From Treponema_C sp050937815 (GTDB lineage Bacteria > Spirochaetota > Spirochaetia > Treponematales > Treponemataceae): a stretch of 64,000 bases of DNA. Shown here piece after piece: positions 48,817 to 57,504 of this stretch. Below the pieces are notes generated by a model. It worked only from the letters and a program-made list of their open reading frames with translations. It ran no database searches and was not told the origin of the DNA. The position numbers were made by a program, and so were the translations under genes. How positions within the stretch are numbered: the stretch's first letter is position 1; every line of letters starts with the position of its first letter. The stretch covers positions 1 to 64,000 of the forward strand of contig NZ_JACDIJ010000009.1 in assembly GCF_050937815.1 (NCBI RefSeq). Direction: 5' to 3'.

Positions 48817-50388
48817 ATGAGTAATGAAAAAAAGATACCGTGGTTTTTTAAAGGAGATGTCGATGCCGCGGTAGGTGTGTTTTTCGATGGATTTTCGAAA
48901 ATAATTATCGGTGCAAGCGTGTTGATGGGTGTACTCAAAATGCCGTCGGAATTTGTATTCGGAAAACTTGTTGCGGCAATAGGTTTGACGGCGCTCATTT
49001 TTTTGGGCTGGAACACGGTGTTAGCGCGAAAAACAGGTGAAAAAACCGGTAATAAATCGATAACCGCTTTGCCCGGCGGTATTGCTGCAGGAACCTTTTT
49101 TATTTGGCTTTTTGCAATTATGATGCCGACCTATATGGCGACCGGCGATTTTATGCTGGCCTGGCATGTCGGGTTATGGGCTAATATTTTTCACTCGGTG
49201 TTTAATATTTTGTGTGCGTTTATTGTCGATAAATTGCTAAAAAAAATGCCGAGTGCGGCGGTTTTCAGTTCTTTAGCCGGCGGTGCGCTTGCATGGCTTG
49301 TTATTGCAACCTTAGCCGACGGTTTTTCAAAACCTATTATAATTTTGCCCGCTCTTTTTATCCTTTTAACGATGTATTTGGGAAAAATACAAATCAAAGG
49401 TCTTTCGCCCGCCGTTTTGGGTATCGGCGTTGCAACGATTATTGCGTGGGTAAGCAAAAATATGGACGGCCAAGCCCTGCAAAAATCCTTTGAAACGGTC
49501 GGTTTTTATTTTCCCTTACCGCAATTTGCATTTTTATCCGCCGAAGCATTTAAAGCTGCGGTAAAATACCTTCCGATGGTATTAGCCTTTGCCTTTGCCG
49601 ATGTTATAGCCGCAATACAGGCGATTGAACAAGCCGAAGCGGGCGACGACCATTATAACAGACGCACTGTTCTACTCGGTGTCGGTATTACCAATATTAT
49701 CGGAGCGATTTTGGGAAATCCGTTTATTATCGGCTGTTATTGGGGACATCCGGCATGGAAAAAAGCCAAAGCCGGCCCCGCATATACAACCTATGTAGGC
49801 TTGATATACTTTATCTTATGTTTAACCGGTCTTGTCGCAATTGCGACAGCCGTTTTACCCTCGGCGGCAACCGTTGTATTGATTATTTTTGCCGGTATGA
49901 ATTCGGCTGCACAAGCTTTTGAAGTAAACGAAAAGAAGTATTATCCGGCAATGGCCTTGGGGGTTGCAATTCCGATTTTTGAATTGATTTGGGGCAAGGT
50001 CGGCAATGCCATAGGCGGAACAAAGGCCGCAATAGGAGCGGGATTACAAGCTGCGGGATTGAACTTTGATGTGTCCGCTGTTAACGTTACAAGCGCGGAA
50101 CTTGCCGGAGCGGGATTGGCGCAAGGTTTTGAAACGCTTGCTCAGGGTTCCATGCTTATAGCGATTATCTTCGTTTCCGCATTATGCTTTATTATCGACA
50201 GAAAATGGGTCGGTGCTGCAATAAGCTTTGTTATTGCAGCCCTAAGCGCCTTTTTCGGACTTATTCATGCGCCGGCTGTCGGTTTTAACGTCAGCCCGCT
50301 GTATACGGTCATTTATCTTGTTTTTGCAGCGGTATTTTTCGGCTTGAAATTTATCGTTAAACCGCTGAACGCCGATACGGAAGAATAA
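48817..50388 (+). CDS. NCS2-like permease, second copy
   Basis: 523 aa, about 13 membrane helices, paralogous to the permease at 42053: 'GVFFDGFSKIIIGASVLMG', 'KSITALPGGIAAGTFFIWLF', 'FADVIAAIQAIEQAEAGDDHYNRRTVLLGVG', 'FIIGCYWGHPAWKKAKAGPAY'. The conserved 'GHPxWKxxxAxxxY' loop is shared by both. An ideal GAGGAGG precedes ATG 48817; an ATG at 48802 overlaps the preceding stop but comes before that Shine-Dalgarno. Substrate unknown, probably related to that of the first permease. Confidence 0.7.
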   Translation: MSNEKKIPWFFKGDVDAAVGVFFDGFSKIIIGASVLMGVLKMPSEFVFGKLVAAIGLTALIFLGWNTVLARKTGEKTGNKSITALPGGIAAGTFFIWLFAIMMPTYMATGDFMLAWHVGLWANIFHSVFNILCAFIVDKLLKKMPSAAVFSSLAGGALAWLVIATLADGFSKPIIILPALFILLTMYLGKIQIKGLSPAVLGIGVATIIAWVSKNMDGQALQKSFETVGFYFPLPQFAFLSAEAFKAAVKYLPMVLAFAFADVIAAIQAIEQAEAGDDHYNRRTVLLGVGITNIIGAILGNPFIIGCYWGHPAWKKAKAGPAYTTYVGLIYFILCLTGLVAIATAVLPSAATVVLIIFAGMNSAAQAFEVNEKKYYPAMALGVAIPIFELIWGKVGNAIGGTKAAIGAGLQAAGLNFDVSAVNVTSAELAGAGLAQGFETLAQGSMLIAIIFVSALCFIIDRKWVGAAISFVIAALSAFFGLIHAPAVGFNVSPLYTVIYLVFAAVFFGLKFIVKPLNADTEE

Positions 50389-50421
50389 GGTAAAACGGTA
50401 AAGGTAAACAAGGGCAAAGGT

Positions 50422-51003
50422 ATGAAAACGGTTATTATAAACGGATCTCCGCATAAAAACGGACATACGGCGGCTTTAATACGTGAAATGACAAGCGAAC
50501 TGAACGGTGAAATAAAACAATACAATGCATATGATATGAAAATCGGTGCGTGTATTGATTGCAAATACTGTTTTAAAAAGCCGGGATGTTCGATAAAAGA
50601 CGATATGGAATCTTTTTGTAATGACATGGAAAATGCCGATGTGTTCATCGTTGCATCCCCGATGCATTTCGGCATTGTATCCGCGCCTTTGTTTACCTTG
50701 GCGACAAGGTTGCAGCGGTATTGGCCATATAAAAACGGAAAAAGAAATATACCCGATACCTTATCGCCTAAGGTCGGCTGCCTGCTTATGACGACCGGCG
50801 GCAAATGGGTTAATATGGAATTATTGTCGGACGGGGCGGTTAATTTTATTTTTGATCATACAAATACAAAAACGCTCGGTTCGATTTATGCATATCAAAC
50901 GGATTGCAATGCCGCCGATACACAGCTTGATGTACTTGCCGAAGTCCGACGTACCGCACAGCGTATAAACGGCATGGTTTCGGAAAAATCTTTTTCTTAT
51001 TGA
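50422..51003 (+). CDS. NADPH-dependent FMN reductase-like flavoprotein
   Basis: 193 aa flavodoxin-fold protein. 'VIINGSPHKNGHTAAL' is the FMN phosphate loop, followed by a Cys cluster 'CIDCKYCFKKPGC' (C44, C47, C50, C56) and 'DDMESF', and 'VIVASPMHFG'. Members reduce quinones, nitro compounds or flavins; the Cys cluster resembles iron-sulfur flavoproteins. It is 33 bp after the second permease and its end overlaps the convergent gntR gene by seven bases. Confidence 0.8.
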   Translation: MKTVIINGSPHKNGHTAALIREMTSELNGEIKQYNAYDMKIGACIDCKYCFKKPGCSIKDDMESFCNDMENADVFIVASPMHFGIVSAPLFTLATRLQRYWPYKNGKRNIPDTLSPKVGCLLMTTGGKWVNMELLSDGAVNFIFDHTNTKTLGSIYAYQTDCNAADTQLDVLAEVRRTAQRINGMVSEKSFSY

Positions 51004-51722
51004 TATTTTACTTCCAAAATATATTGATCCGAACGGTACCAGCTGTACGTTAATTCGATTTTTTCTCCGGTATCCAAAGAACCGATACGTGTTATATACA
51101 ATAAAGGAAAATTCGATTTTACGTGCAGTTTTTTTGCCAAATGGGACGGGCAGGGAATAGCTTCTATGCGGTCAACCGCCGAAGCAACCCGGTGTCCGGT
51201 TATTTCATAAATTTTGTGATATAAAGAATCTGTTGTAAAATCCGCTTCAAGTAAATTATGCACCTTATGTGCATTAATATACGCCGTTTGTAAAACCATA
51301 GGCAAGTTGTTTACCTGCCTTAAACGGGATATTTCATATACCTCATCTGTGGCATCCAATTCAAGGATTTCGGCAATATGCTTCGGCGGTATACATACGC
51401 TTTGTTTAATAACTTGCGATGTACAGGTAAAGCCTTTGTCGGTCATATAATCCATAAACCCGAAAAAGTGACTTGCATTGCCTTCATAGCGTATGGAATT
51501 GACGAATGTTCCCGCTCCGGGAATGCGGGTTACAAGACCCTTTATCGTTAAGTCACGGATTGCTTTGTTCACCGTCATTCTGGAAACGCCCAACTGTTCG
51601 GCCAAAAGTTCTTCGGACGGAAGCTTATCGCCGGGTTTAAAAACTCCCGAATGAATTTTATTTATAAAGTATTGGGTAATTTGCATGTATAAAGGAGAAC
51701 TATTGTTCTTTAAATCTAACAT
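50997..51722 (-). CDS. GntR-family repressor with UTRA ligand domain
   Basis: 241 aa. N-terminal winged helix ('SGVFKPGDKLPSEELLAEQLGVSRMTVNKAIRDL', ~25-65) and C-terminal UTRA domain (~95-240), the HutC subfamily layout. Such regulators bind short palindromes and are released by a pathway metabolite, often a phosphorylated sugar. It converges on the eight-gene operon; the TTGTATATACAA pair at the operon promoter is its likely operator. The ATG follows GAGGCACT; a weak -10 (TATAAT, 51745-51750 on the minus strand) lies upstream. Confidence 0.88.
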   Translation of the reverse strand: MLDLKNNSSPLYMQITQYFINKIHSGVFKPGDKLPSEELLAEQLGVSRMTVNKAIRDLTIKGLVTRIPGAGTFVNSIRYEGNASHFFGFMDYMTDKGFTCTSQVIKQSVCIPPKHIAEILELDATDEVYEISRLRQVNNLPMVLQTAYINAHKVHNLLEADFTTDSLYHKIYEITGHRVASAVDRIEAIPCPSHLAKKLHVKSNFPLLYITRIGSLDTGEKIELTYSWYRSDQYILEVKYQ

Positions 51723-51875
51723 ATAGTGCCTCTAAATCGGTTGAATTATATACGTTAATTTTGGCTTCCGTATTTAAATAGTTTACCAAAATTACAGCGA
51801 AGATACAAGCTGCGTTCTTTTACCTTTTTTATACCGCGCATCCTTTGCGCGTCAATTGAAAAGCGATTTCACCCA

Positions 51876-51904
51876 TTTACATAATTTAACTTGTTTGCTA
51901 CTAT
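51876..51904 (+). promoter_or_regulatory. rpe promoter predicting a leaderless mRNA
   Basis: TTTACA (51876-51881), 17-bp spacer, TACTAT (51899-51904). The rpe ATG begins at 51911, where the +1 should fall; no Shine-Dalgarno is present. Confidence 0.6.
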
Positions 51905-51910
51905 ATATAT

Positions 51911-52552
51911 ATGAAAAAGCCTTTGCTTGCGCCGTCGATTTTGTCGGCCGATTTTACCGACCTTGCATCTTCTTTTAAAAAAATGGAAGACGGCGGCGCC
52001 GGTTGGATACACGTTGATATTATGGACGGTTCGTTTGTGCCGAATATTTCTTTCGGCCAGCCGGTAGTCGGTGCGTTGCGTTCTTTGACAAAGCTGCCCT
52101 TTGATGTGCATCTTATGATAAACAATCCCGAACGCCATATCGAATCTTTTGCAAAAGCCGGTGCGGATTTTCTTACCTTTCATTGGGAAAACGTTATACA
52201 CAGCCACCGTTTAATAGAGCAGATTCATGCACTGGGGAAAAAAGCGGGGGTAAGCATTGTGCCTTCAACTCCCGTCAGTGCACTTGAAGCGCTGCTTCCT
52301 TATACGGATTTGGTGCTTGTAATGTCGGTTAATCCGGGCTTCGGCGGTCAACAATTGATTCCGCTTTGTTTGGATAAGATTTCGGCCCTCGTTCGTATCC
52401 GCGAAGAAAAAGGGTATTCCTACCTTGTTTCCGTAGACGGCGGTGTAAACGGAAACAACGTCGAGCATGTTGCCCAAACCGGTGTTGACGTAATTGTTTC
52501 CGGTTCGGCATTTTTCGACGGAACTTTGCAATGGGAGAAGCACATAAAATGA
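51911..52552 (+). CDS. rpe: Ribulose-phosphate 3-epimerase
   Basis: 213 aa TIM barrel interconverting ribulose-5-P and xylulose-5-P in the pentose phosphate pathway. Seen: 'LAPSILSADFTDL', metal and catalytic residues in 'WIHVDIMDGSFVPN' and 'FDVHLMI', 'VMSVNPGFGGQ' and 'VDGGVNGNN'. Full length. It starts a unit with the following TPR protein, whose ATG overlaps its stop. It is separated from the gntR gene by a 188-bp divergent gap. Confidence 0.95.
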   Translation: MKKPLLAPSILSADFTDLASSFKKMEDGGAGWIHVDIMDGSFVPNISFGQPVVGALRSLTKLPFDVHLMINNPERHIESFAKAGADFLTFHWENVIHSHRLIEQIHALGKKAGVSIVPSTPVSALEALLPYTDLVLVMSVNPGFGGQQLIPLCLDKISALVRIREEKGYSYLVSVDGGVNGNNVEHVAQTGVDVIVSGSAFFDGTLQWEKHIK

Positions 52553-53559
52553 AAATAAAGTCACTGTTTTCGTTATGTATTTTGTTTTGCCTTTTATGTC
52601 CTTATGCCTTTGCGGATACGGATACTGCAGAGCCTGCCGCTCTTGCAAGCGCCGGTTATCGCTACGGCGAAGATTTGGTGTACGGCTTGGAAGCGTATAA
52701 AAATAAAGACTGGTCGAATGCATTGTTTTTTTTGCGAAAAGCGGCAGGGGTTCGGCATACGTCGTCGGAAGAAATATGGCTGTTAATGATTTTGTCCGAA
52801 ATGAACGTAAACGATTATTATGCCGTTATCCGCGATGCCGATATTTTTAAACGCCGCTTTCCTCTCAGTCCGTATATTCCGCATGTAGAATATCAAACGC
52901 AATTGGCCCGCTTCGGCTTGGAATTATATGAGGATGCTGCAAAAGGCTTTTCATCCTTTATATCGCAATATCCCGGTCATACGTTAATACCCTCCGCTTT
53001 GTTTTGGACGGCCGAATCCCTGTACCGCCTGTATGAATACGGTAAAGCCCGTCCCCTTTATAAGCGCGTCGTTGACGAATATCCGGAAAGTCAAAAATAT
53101 GCCGAAAGCATGTACCGTTTGGAGCTTTTAAAGCAGCGTGAACGCGAAGAAAAATTATTGTACTTGCTCCGCGTTACCGGAGAAGAAGCCGCCGCTGCGC
53201 GTGAAGATTATGAACGTCAAAACAAAGTACTTCAAAGCGAAGAAACAATACAATTAAAGCGCAAGGTTCAAAAGCTTGAAGAACAGGTGGAAATGTTACA
53301 AAACGCATATGAAGAATCTCAGCGGCAAAATGCGGCGCTGAATTTGCAAGTAAAAGAATTGCTTTTAACAAACGACCGATTAAGTACCGAAGCTGCCGAA
53401 GCGGTTGAAACTGCCCGTGCCGCACTTGCGCCTCCCGTAGCCGCTCAGGATCAAAGCAAAGAGGCCGCCCCTTCGTCCGAATACGATGCAATGATTGCCG
53501 AATTAAAACAAAAAGCGCAAAAGCTTGAAAAATTGCTCAATCCTCAGGGGGGATTTTAA
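52549..53559 (+). CDS. Periplasmic TPR protein with C-terminal coiled coil
   Basis: 336 aa. Signal peptide at 1-22 ('LFSLCILFCLLCPYAFAD'). Residues ~35-190 are TPR-like pairs of the BamD/YbgF kind ('ALFFLRKAAGVRH', 'AAKGFSSFISQYPGHTLIPSALFWTAESLYRLYEYGKA'). Residues ~190-290 form a long Glu/Gln/Lys coiled coil and the tail is Ala-rich. Likely an envelope scaffold. It overlaps rpe by four bases and is followed at one base by another exported protein. Exact role unknown. Confidence 0.7.
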   Translation: MKIKSLFSLCILFCLLCPYAFADTDTAEPAALASAGYRYGEDLVYGLEAYKNKDWSNALFFLRKAAGVRHTSSEEIWLLMILSEMNVNDYYAVIRDADIFKRRFPLSPYIPHVEYQTQLARFGLELYEDAAKGFSSFISQYPGHTLIPSALFWTAESLYRLYEYGKARPLYKRVVDEYPESQKYAESMYRLELLKQREREEKLLYLLRVTGEEAAAAREDYERQNKVLQSEETIQLKRKVQKLEEQVEMLQNAYEESQRQNAALNLQVKELLLTNDRLSTEAAEAVETARAALAPPVAAQDQSKEAAPSSEYDAMIAELKQKAQKLEKLLNPQGGF

Positions 53560-53560
53560 C

Positions 53561-54586
53561 ATGAAACGTTATATATATATTTGTATTACGCTGTCGGCGC
53601 TTTTTTATAACCTGTTTGCGGATGTCGATATAAAAAGCGGAAAGCTGCGCCTTGTGATTGAAGATTATGACGGTACGGTTTTTTTATACCGCCGAAACAA
53701 TCAGGGGGACTATATTTCTTTACTTGATTCGAAACGCTATACCGTCAATTCCGGTTTTTATGTATTGTCCGGTAAAAATGTTCAAAAACTGACCAGAAGC
53801 GGCGGTATGCATATCAAATCCTCCGAAACGGGCAGCGGAGCGCAATTAGTGTTTACTCTTAAAAATAAATACAGCTGTACCGTTTTATTCAGTTTTTTTG
53901 CTTCGGACGAAAAAGAAAACGACAGTGTCCGCATTGATGTTGCCCTTGAAAATATCGGGGAAGAACGCCGATTGACGGGACTTCGGGTATTCTTTGATAC
54001 ATGGCTCGGTGAAACTTCCGGAAAACATTTTTCGACCGCTGTGCGCGATTCTATTGATTCGGAATGTTTTTTTACCGACATGAGCCGGGACCGCTGGATA
54101 CAATCGTCAAACGGCGACGTTTCCATGCGTTTGCTTTTATGGGGCGAGGGAATAACGAAAATTCAAACCCTTGCGATTGCAAATAAAGATGTATTGGGCA
54201 TCCCCGTATGGGCACCGCGCTTTGTTCCCGAGCGGAAATTCGACTCGATTACTTCCTACAATAATTCGGCCCTTTCGGTTTTTTGGGAACCGAAATACCT
54301 TCAGCCGCATGAAAAAACGGATATCCGGTTTTATATCGCCACCGATGCAAAGCAAAGCGCACTTCCCGAATTGCAGGCCCTGCAAAGTCCCACAGGTGCA
54401 AGCGCCGACTCTTTGTTATACGCTTCTCCGTCATCAGGTAAAGATCCCGCGCTTGAAGATGCATATATACGTTTTCTCATTGCCCGGGTACGTGAATTGG
54501 AAGCGAATCCCGATTCCGTCGATCGTGAAGAAATCTTAAGGCTTAATGCCGAAATAGATGCGGTGCTTTTAAGATCCGGACGATAA
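53561..54586 (+). CDS. Exported spirochaetal protein of unknown function
   Basis: 341 aa from ATG 53561, behind GGGGGG. Signal peptide 1-20 ('YIYICITLSALFYNLFAD'). The rest is beta-rich ('LRLVIEDYDGTVFLYRRN', 'GFYVLSGKNVQKL', 'WLGETSGKHFSTAVRD') with a short C-terminal helical part. Not recognised by family. It sits in a run of three envelope genes between rpe and recA. Confidence 0.65.
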   Translation: MKRYIYICITLSALFYNLFADVDIKSGKLRLVIEDYDGTVFLYRRNNQGDYISLLDSKRYTVNSGFYVLSGKNVQKLTRSGGMHIKSSETGSGAQLVFTLKNKYSCTVLFSFFASDEKENDSVRIDVALENIGEERRLTGLRVFFDTWLGETSGKHFSTAVRDSIDSECFFTDMSRDRWIQSSNGDVSMRLLLWGEGITKIQTLAIANKDVLGIPVWAPRFVPERKFDSITSYNNSALSVFWEPKYLQPHEKTDIRFYIATDAKQSALPELQALQSPTGASADSLLYASPSSGKDPALEDAYIRFLIARVRELEANPDSVDREEILRLNAEIDAVLLRSGR

Positions 54587-54590
54587 AATC

Positions 54591-55682
54591 ATGCAATCCG
54601 ATACTTTAAAAAAGGCCGAACGTTTGCTTGCTTCCCGGCGTTTTTCGGAAGTGATAAATCTTTTGGAACCGATGATTATAGATTATCGGGAATCTTTTTA
54701 TTTTCACTACATGCTGGGAACCGCTTGTTTATATGTCGGAGATATAGGCGGTGCCGAACTTTATTATAAAAAAGCGCGTAACCTTAAGATGACCGACCCG
54801 CGCCTTATAAATGCCTTGGCCGTACTTTTTTTGCGCCGCGGAGAAATAAATAAAGCCGTTGAATATTACCTTGAAGCTCAAGAGTACGACAGCGAAAATC
54901 GCACCGCAAAAAATGCGCTTAACTTTATAAAGAAAAACAGCAATCCCGAAAACCTTGTGCATTATGTGCGCAGCGGAAAAATAAAGCGCTTGTATCCGCC
55001 GTTGGGCGTCCGCCCGGCCCTTATATACGGTATGTCGGTTTTTATTGCGGCGGTTGTTTTTGTTTCGGCCGGAGCATTTTTTATGTTCAAATCCGCCTTT
55101 TTGCCTAAAAACGACAGAGCGGATCTTTCATCTTTTGCCCTTACTGTGGATGAAAAGCAAAATGCTCTTGTTCAGGATACCGCTTCTTCGGTGTTCCGCT
55201 GCGTTTTAACAAAAAAAGAACTTGAAAAAGCCTATGCCGATGCGCAGCTTTTTTTCCAAAAATACCGCGATAATGCGGCTCAAGTGGAAATCAATCGTAT
55301 ATTGAATTCAAACGCTTCGGCGGCAATCAGACAAAAAGCGCGTTTACTTATGGACTATTTAACCGAACCGGGATTCGATACCGTTACCGATATATACACC
55401 TATGCGCAAATCCATGCCGAACCTTGGCTGTATATGGGCTGTTGGATTGTATGGGCGGGCAGGGTAACCAATACCGTGCAAACTCCAAGCGAATACCGCT
55501 GTGATTTTCTTATCGGTTATGATACTATGGAACGCATGGAAGGAATCGTGCCCCTTGTTTTAAAGCAGCCGGTGGAAATCGATACGGCTTTACCGGTTAC
55601 GGTACTTGCAAAGGTGGGCAGCGAAAACGGAAAACTTATTTTGCAGGGAAAATCGGTACATCAGCCGCTTCCGGAAAAATAG
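54591..55682 (+). CDS. TPR membrane protein
   Basis: 363 aa. TPR units at ~5-120 ('VINLLEPMIIDYRESFYFHYMLGTACLYVGDIGGAELYYKKA'), one membrane helix at ~142-165 ('ALIYGMSVFIAAVVFVSAGAF'), then a ~195-residue extracytoplasmic domain with a beta-rich end ('CDFLIGYDTMERMEGIVPLVL'). The N-terminal TPRs would lie in the cytoplasm. Unknown function; in line with the two preceding envelope genes. Confidence 0.68.
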   Translation: MQSDTLKKAERLLASRRFSEVINLLEPMIIDYRESFYFHYMLGTACLYVGDIGGAELYYKKARNLKMTDPRLINALAVLFLRRGEINKAVEYYLEAQEYDSENRTAKNALNFIKKNSNPENLVHYVRSGKIKRLYPPLGVRPALIYGMSVFIAAVVFVSAGAFFMFKSAFLPKNDRADLSSFALTVDEKQNALVQDTASSVFRCVLTKKELEKAYADAQLFFQKYRDNAAQVEINRILNSNASAAIRQKARLLMDYLTEPGFDTVTDIYTYAQIHAEPWLYMGCWIVWAGRVTNTVQTPSEYRCDFLIGYDTMERMEGIVPLVLKQPVEIDTALPVTVLAKVGSENGKLILQGKSVHQPLPEK

Positions 55683-55724
55683 GAACCTCTAAAAACCGAC
55701 GTTTTGGAGTTAAAAAGAATTTTT

Positions 55725-55744
55725 AAAAAACGGCGCCGTTTTTT
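55725..55744. promoter_or_regulatory. 20-bp perfect palindrome upstream of recA
   Basis: Six A, the core CGGCGCCG and six T form a perfect palindrome just upstream of a TATAAT (55758-55763) that is the likely recA -10. It covers the expected -35 zone. It may be a repressor site or a weak terminator of the preceding gene. Confidence 0.45.
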
Positions 55745-55783
55745 GCGCGGTAACACCTATAATATATATGAGGAGATATAATC

Positions 55784-56953
55784 ATGGCAAAGATAATGAA
55801 TGAAATACCTGCGGCAACCGATACGCAGGGAAAATTGCAAGCTCTTGAAGCTGCACGGCTTCAAATTGAAAAACAATTCGGACAAGGTTCTTTGATGAAA
55901 TTGGGAACTGCGGCAAATGCGGCCGGGATTGACGTTATTCCCAGCGGTTCGATTTTATTGGATGAAGCTTTAGGTATAGGCGGTTATCCCAAAGGACGTG
56001 TCATCGAAGTATACGGTCCCGAATCGTCGGGTAAAACCACCCTTACGCTCCACGCTATCGCCGAAGCGCAAAAAATGGGCGGCATTGCGGCTTTTATAGA
56101 CGCCGAACACGCACTGGATCCGGTGTATGCAAAAAGTTTGGGCGTTAATATCGATGAACTGTGGGTATCTCAGCCGGATACGGGTGAGCAAGCTTTGGAA
56201 ATAGCCGAAAGTTTGGTGCGTTCCGGCGCCGTAGACGTTATTGTTGTAGACTCTGTTGCCGCCCTTACCCCGCAAGCCGAAATCGAAGGCGATATGGGCG
56301 ATTCTCATATGGGACTTCAAGCGCGTCTTATGAGCCAAGCTTTGCGTAAATTGACCGCCATTATCGGCAAGTCTAAAACTCTTCTCATCTTTATAAACCA
56401 AATCCGTATGAAAATCGGCGTTATGTTCGGCAATCCGGAAACCACTACCGGCGGTAATGCGCTTAAATTTTACTCGTCCGTGCGCCTCGAAGTACGCCGT
56501 ATAGAATCGATTGACGTAAAGGGCGAAGAAGACGCCGTCGGAAACCGTGTGCGCGTAAAAGTCGTAAAAAATAAAGTCGCCCCGCCGTTTAGAAAAGTCG
56601 AACTGGACATTATGTTCGGTAAGGGTATTTCGGCGGTTTCGAGTTTGCTCGATTCGGCGGTACGCCACGGATTTATAGATAAAAAAGGCGCATGGTATAC
56701 AAGCGGTGAAGAAAAACTCGGGCAGGGAAGAGAAAACGCCATAGCTTTTTTAACCCAAAATGCGGATTTTGCCGCCGATATCGAAAAGAAAATACGCGAA
56801 AAACTTTTTCCGGGGCAAGTGCTGGTAAAAAAAGAAGCAAAGCCTGCTTCTTCCGCTAAAGCAGCTTCGATTGCGGGCGGAAACGGCGCCGTATCGTCGG
56901 CCGCTTCATCTGCCGCGGCACCCGTTACGGGCGGAAACGGAGATTTGTTTTAA
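55784..56953 (+). CDS. recA: Recombinase RecA
   Basis: 389 aa DNA-dependent ATPase for strand exchange. Walker A 'GPESSGKTTL', catalytic-Glu segment 'IDAEHALDPVYAKSLGV', Walker B 'VIVVDSVAALTP', and 'NQIRMKIGVMFGNPETTTGGNALKFY' for loop L2 are intact. The C-terminal ~45 residues are a low-complexity Ala/Ser/Gly tail. GAGGAG Shine-Dalgarno. folK follows after three bases. Confidence 0.97.
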   Translation: MAKIMNEIPAATDTQGKLQALEAARLQIEKQFGQGSLMKLGTAANAAGIDVIPSGSILLDEALGIGGYPKGRVIEVYGPESSGKTTLTLHAIAEAQKMGGIAAFIDAEHALDPVYAKSLGVNIDELWVSQPDTGEQALEIAESLVRSGAVDVIVVDSVAALTPQAEIEGDMGDSHMGLQARLMSQALRKLTAIIGKSKTLLIFINQIRMKIGVMFGNPETTTGGNALKFYSSVRLEVRRIESIDVKGEEDAVGNRVRVKVVKNKVAPPFRKVELDIMFGKGISAVSSLLDSAVRHGFIDKKGAWYTSGEEKLGQGRENAIAFLTQNADFAADIEKKIREKLFPGQVLVKKEAKPASSAKAASIAGGNGAVSSAASSAAAPVTGGNGDLF

Positions 56954-56956
56954 AAG

Positions 56957-57481
56957 ATGAAAAACGCGGTTGTGCTCGGACTCGGTTCAAATTGTCCATT
57001 GGAATCGGGTTCTATTATTTTAAAGCCCTGTGAAATTTTGGAAAAAGCATGCCGCGCTTTGTCGTATATTTTATCGGATATCCGTTTTTCTTCGGTGTAC
57101 GAAACCGAACCGATGTATCTAAAAGAACAAAGCAATTTTTACAATATGGCGGCCGCCGGTTTTTTTCAAGGCAGCCCGCTTGAACTTTTGAATGCCGTCC
57201 AAAAAATTGAAGCCGATTACGGACGCTGCCGCGATAAAGAACGGCGTTTCGGTCCGCGCACCTTGGATATCGACATTGAATTGTTTTCGAATTTAAAAAT
57301 AAAAACGGAACGTTTGACGATTCCTCATCCCTTACTTTACGAACGTCCTTTTATTCTTGTTCCCTTACTCGAGATTCTTCCTTTTTTTGCCGACATTAAA
57401 GACAGAGCTTTTTATGAACGCTGCTTGGAACAAAGCGGTCAAGACGGCGTACGAAAATTGTGCGGTTCTTTTAAGCTTTAA
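56957..57481 (+). CDS. folK: Hydroxymethyl-dihydropterin pyrophosphokinase
   Basis: 174 aa. 'VVLGLGSNCPLESG' start, 'YETEPMYLKEQSNFYNMAA' and the signature 'RDKERRFGPRTLDIDIELF' with the two catalytic Asp. It transfers pyrophosphate from ATP to 6-hydroxymethyl-dihydropterin in folate synthesis. It lies three bases after recA and just before scpA, with no other fol gene nearby. Confidence 0.92.
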   Translation: MKNAVVLGLGSNCPLESGSIILKPCEILEKACRALSYILSDIRFSSVYETEPMYLKEQSNFYNMAAAGFFQGSPLELLNAVQKIEADYGRCRDKERRFGPRTLDIDIELFSNLKIKTERLTIPHPLLYERPFILVPLLEILPFFADIKDRAFYERCLEQSGQDGVRKLCGSFKL

Positions 57482-57504
57482 AAGGCGATGTGCAGGAGGT
57501 TTGT

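Noticed and set aside
55970..56668. 232-codon minus-strand frame inside recA
   Set aside because: It is wholly antisense to intact recA and has no control signals or family features.
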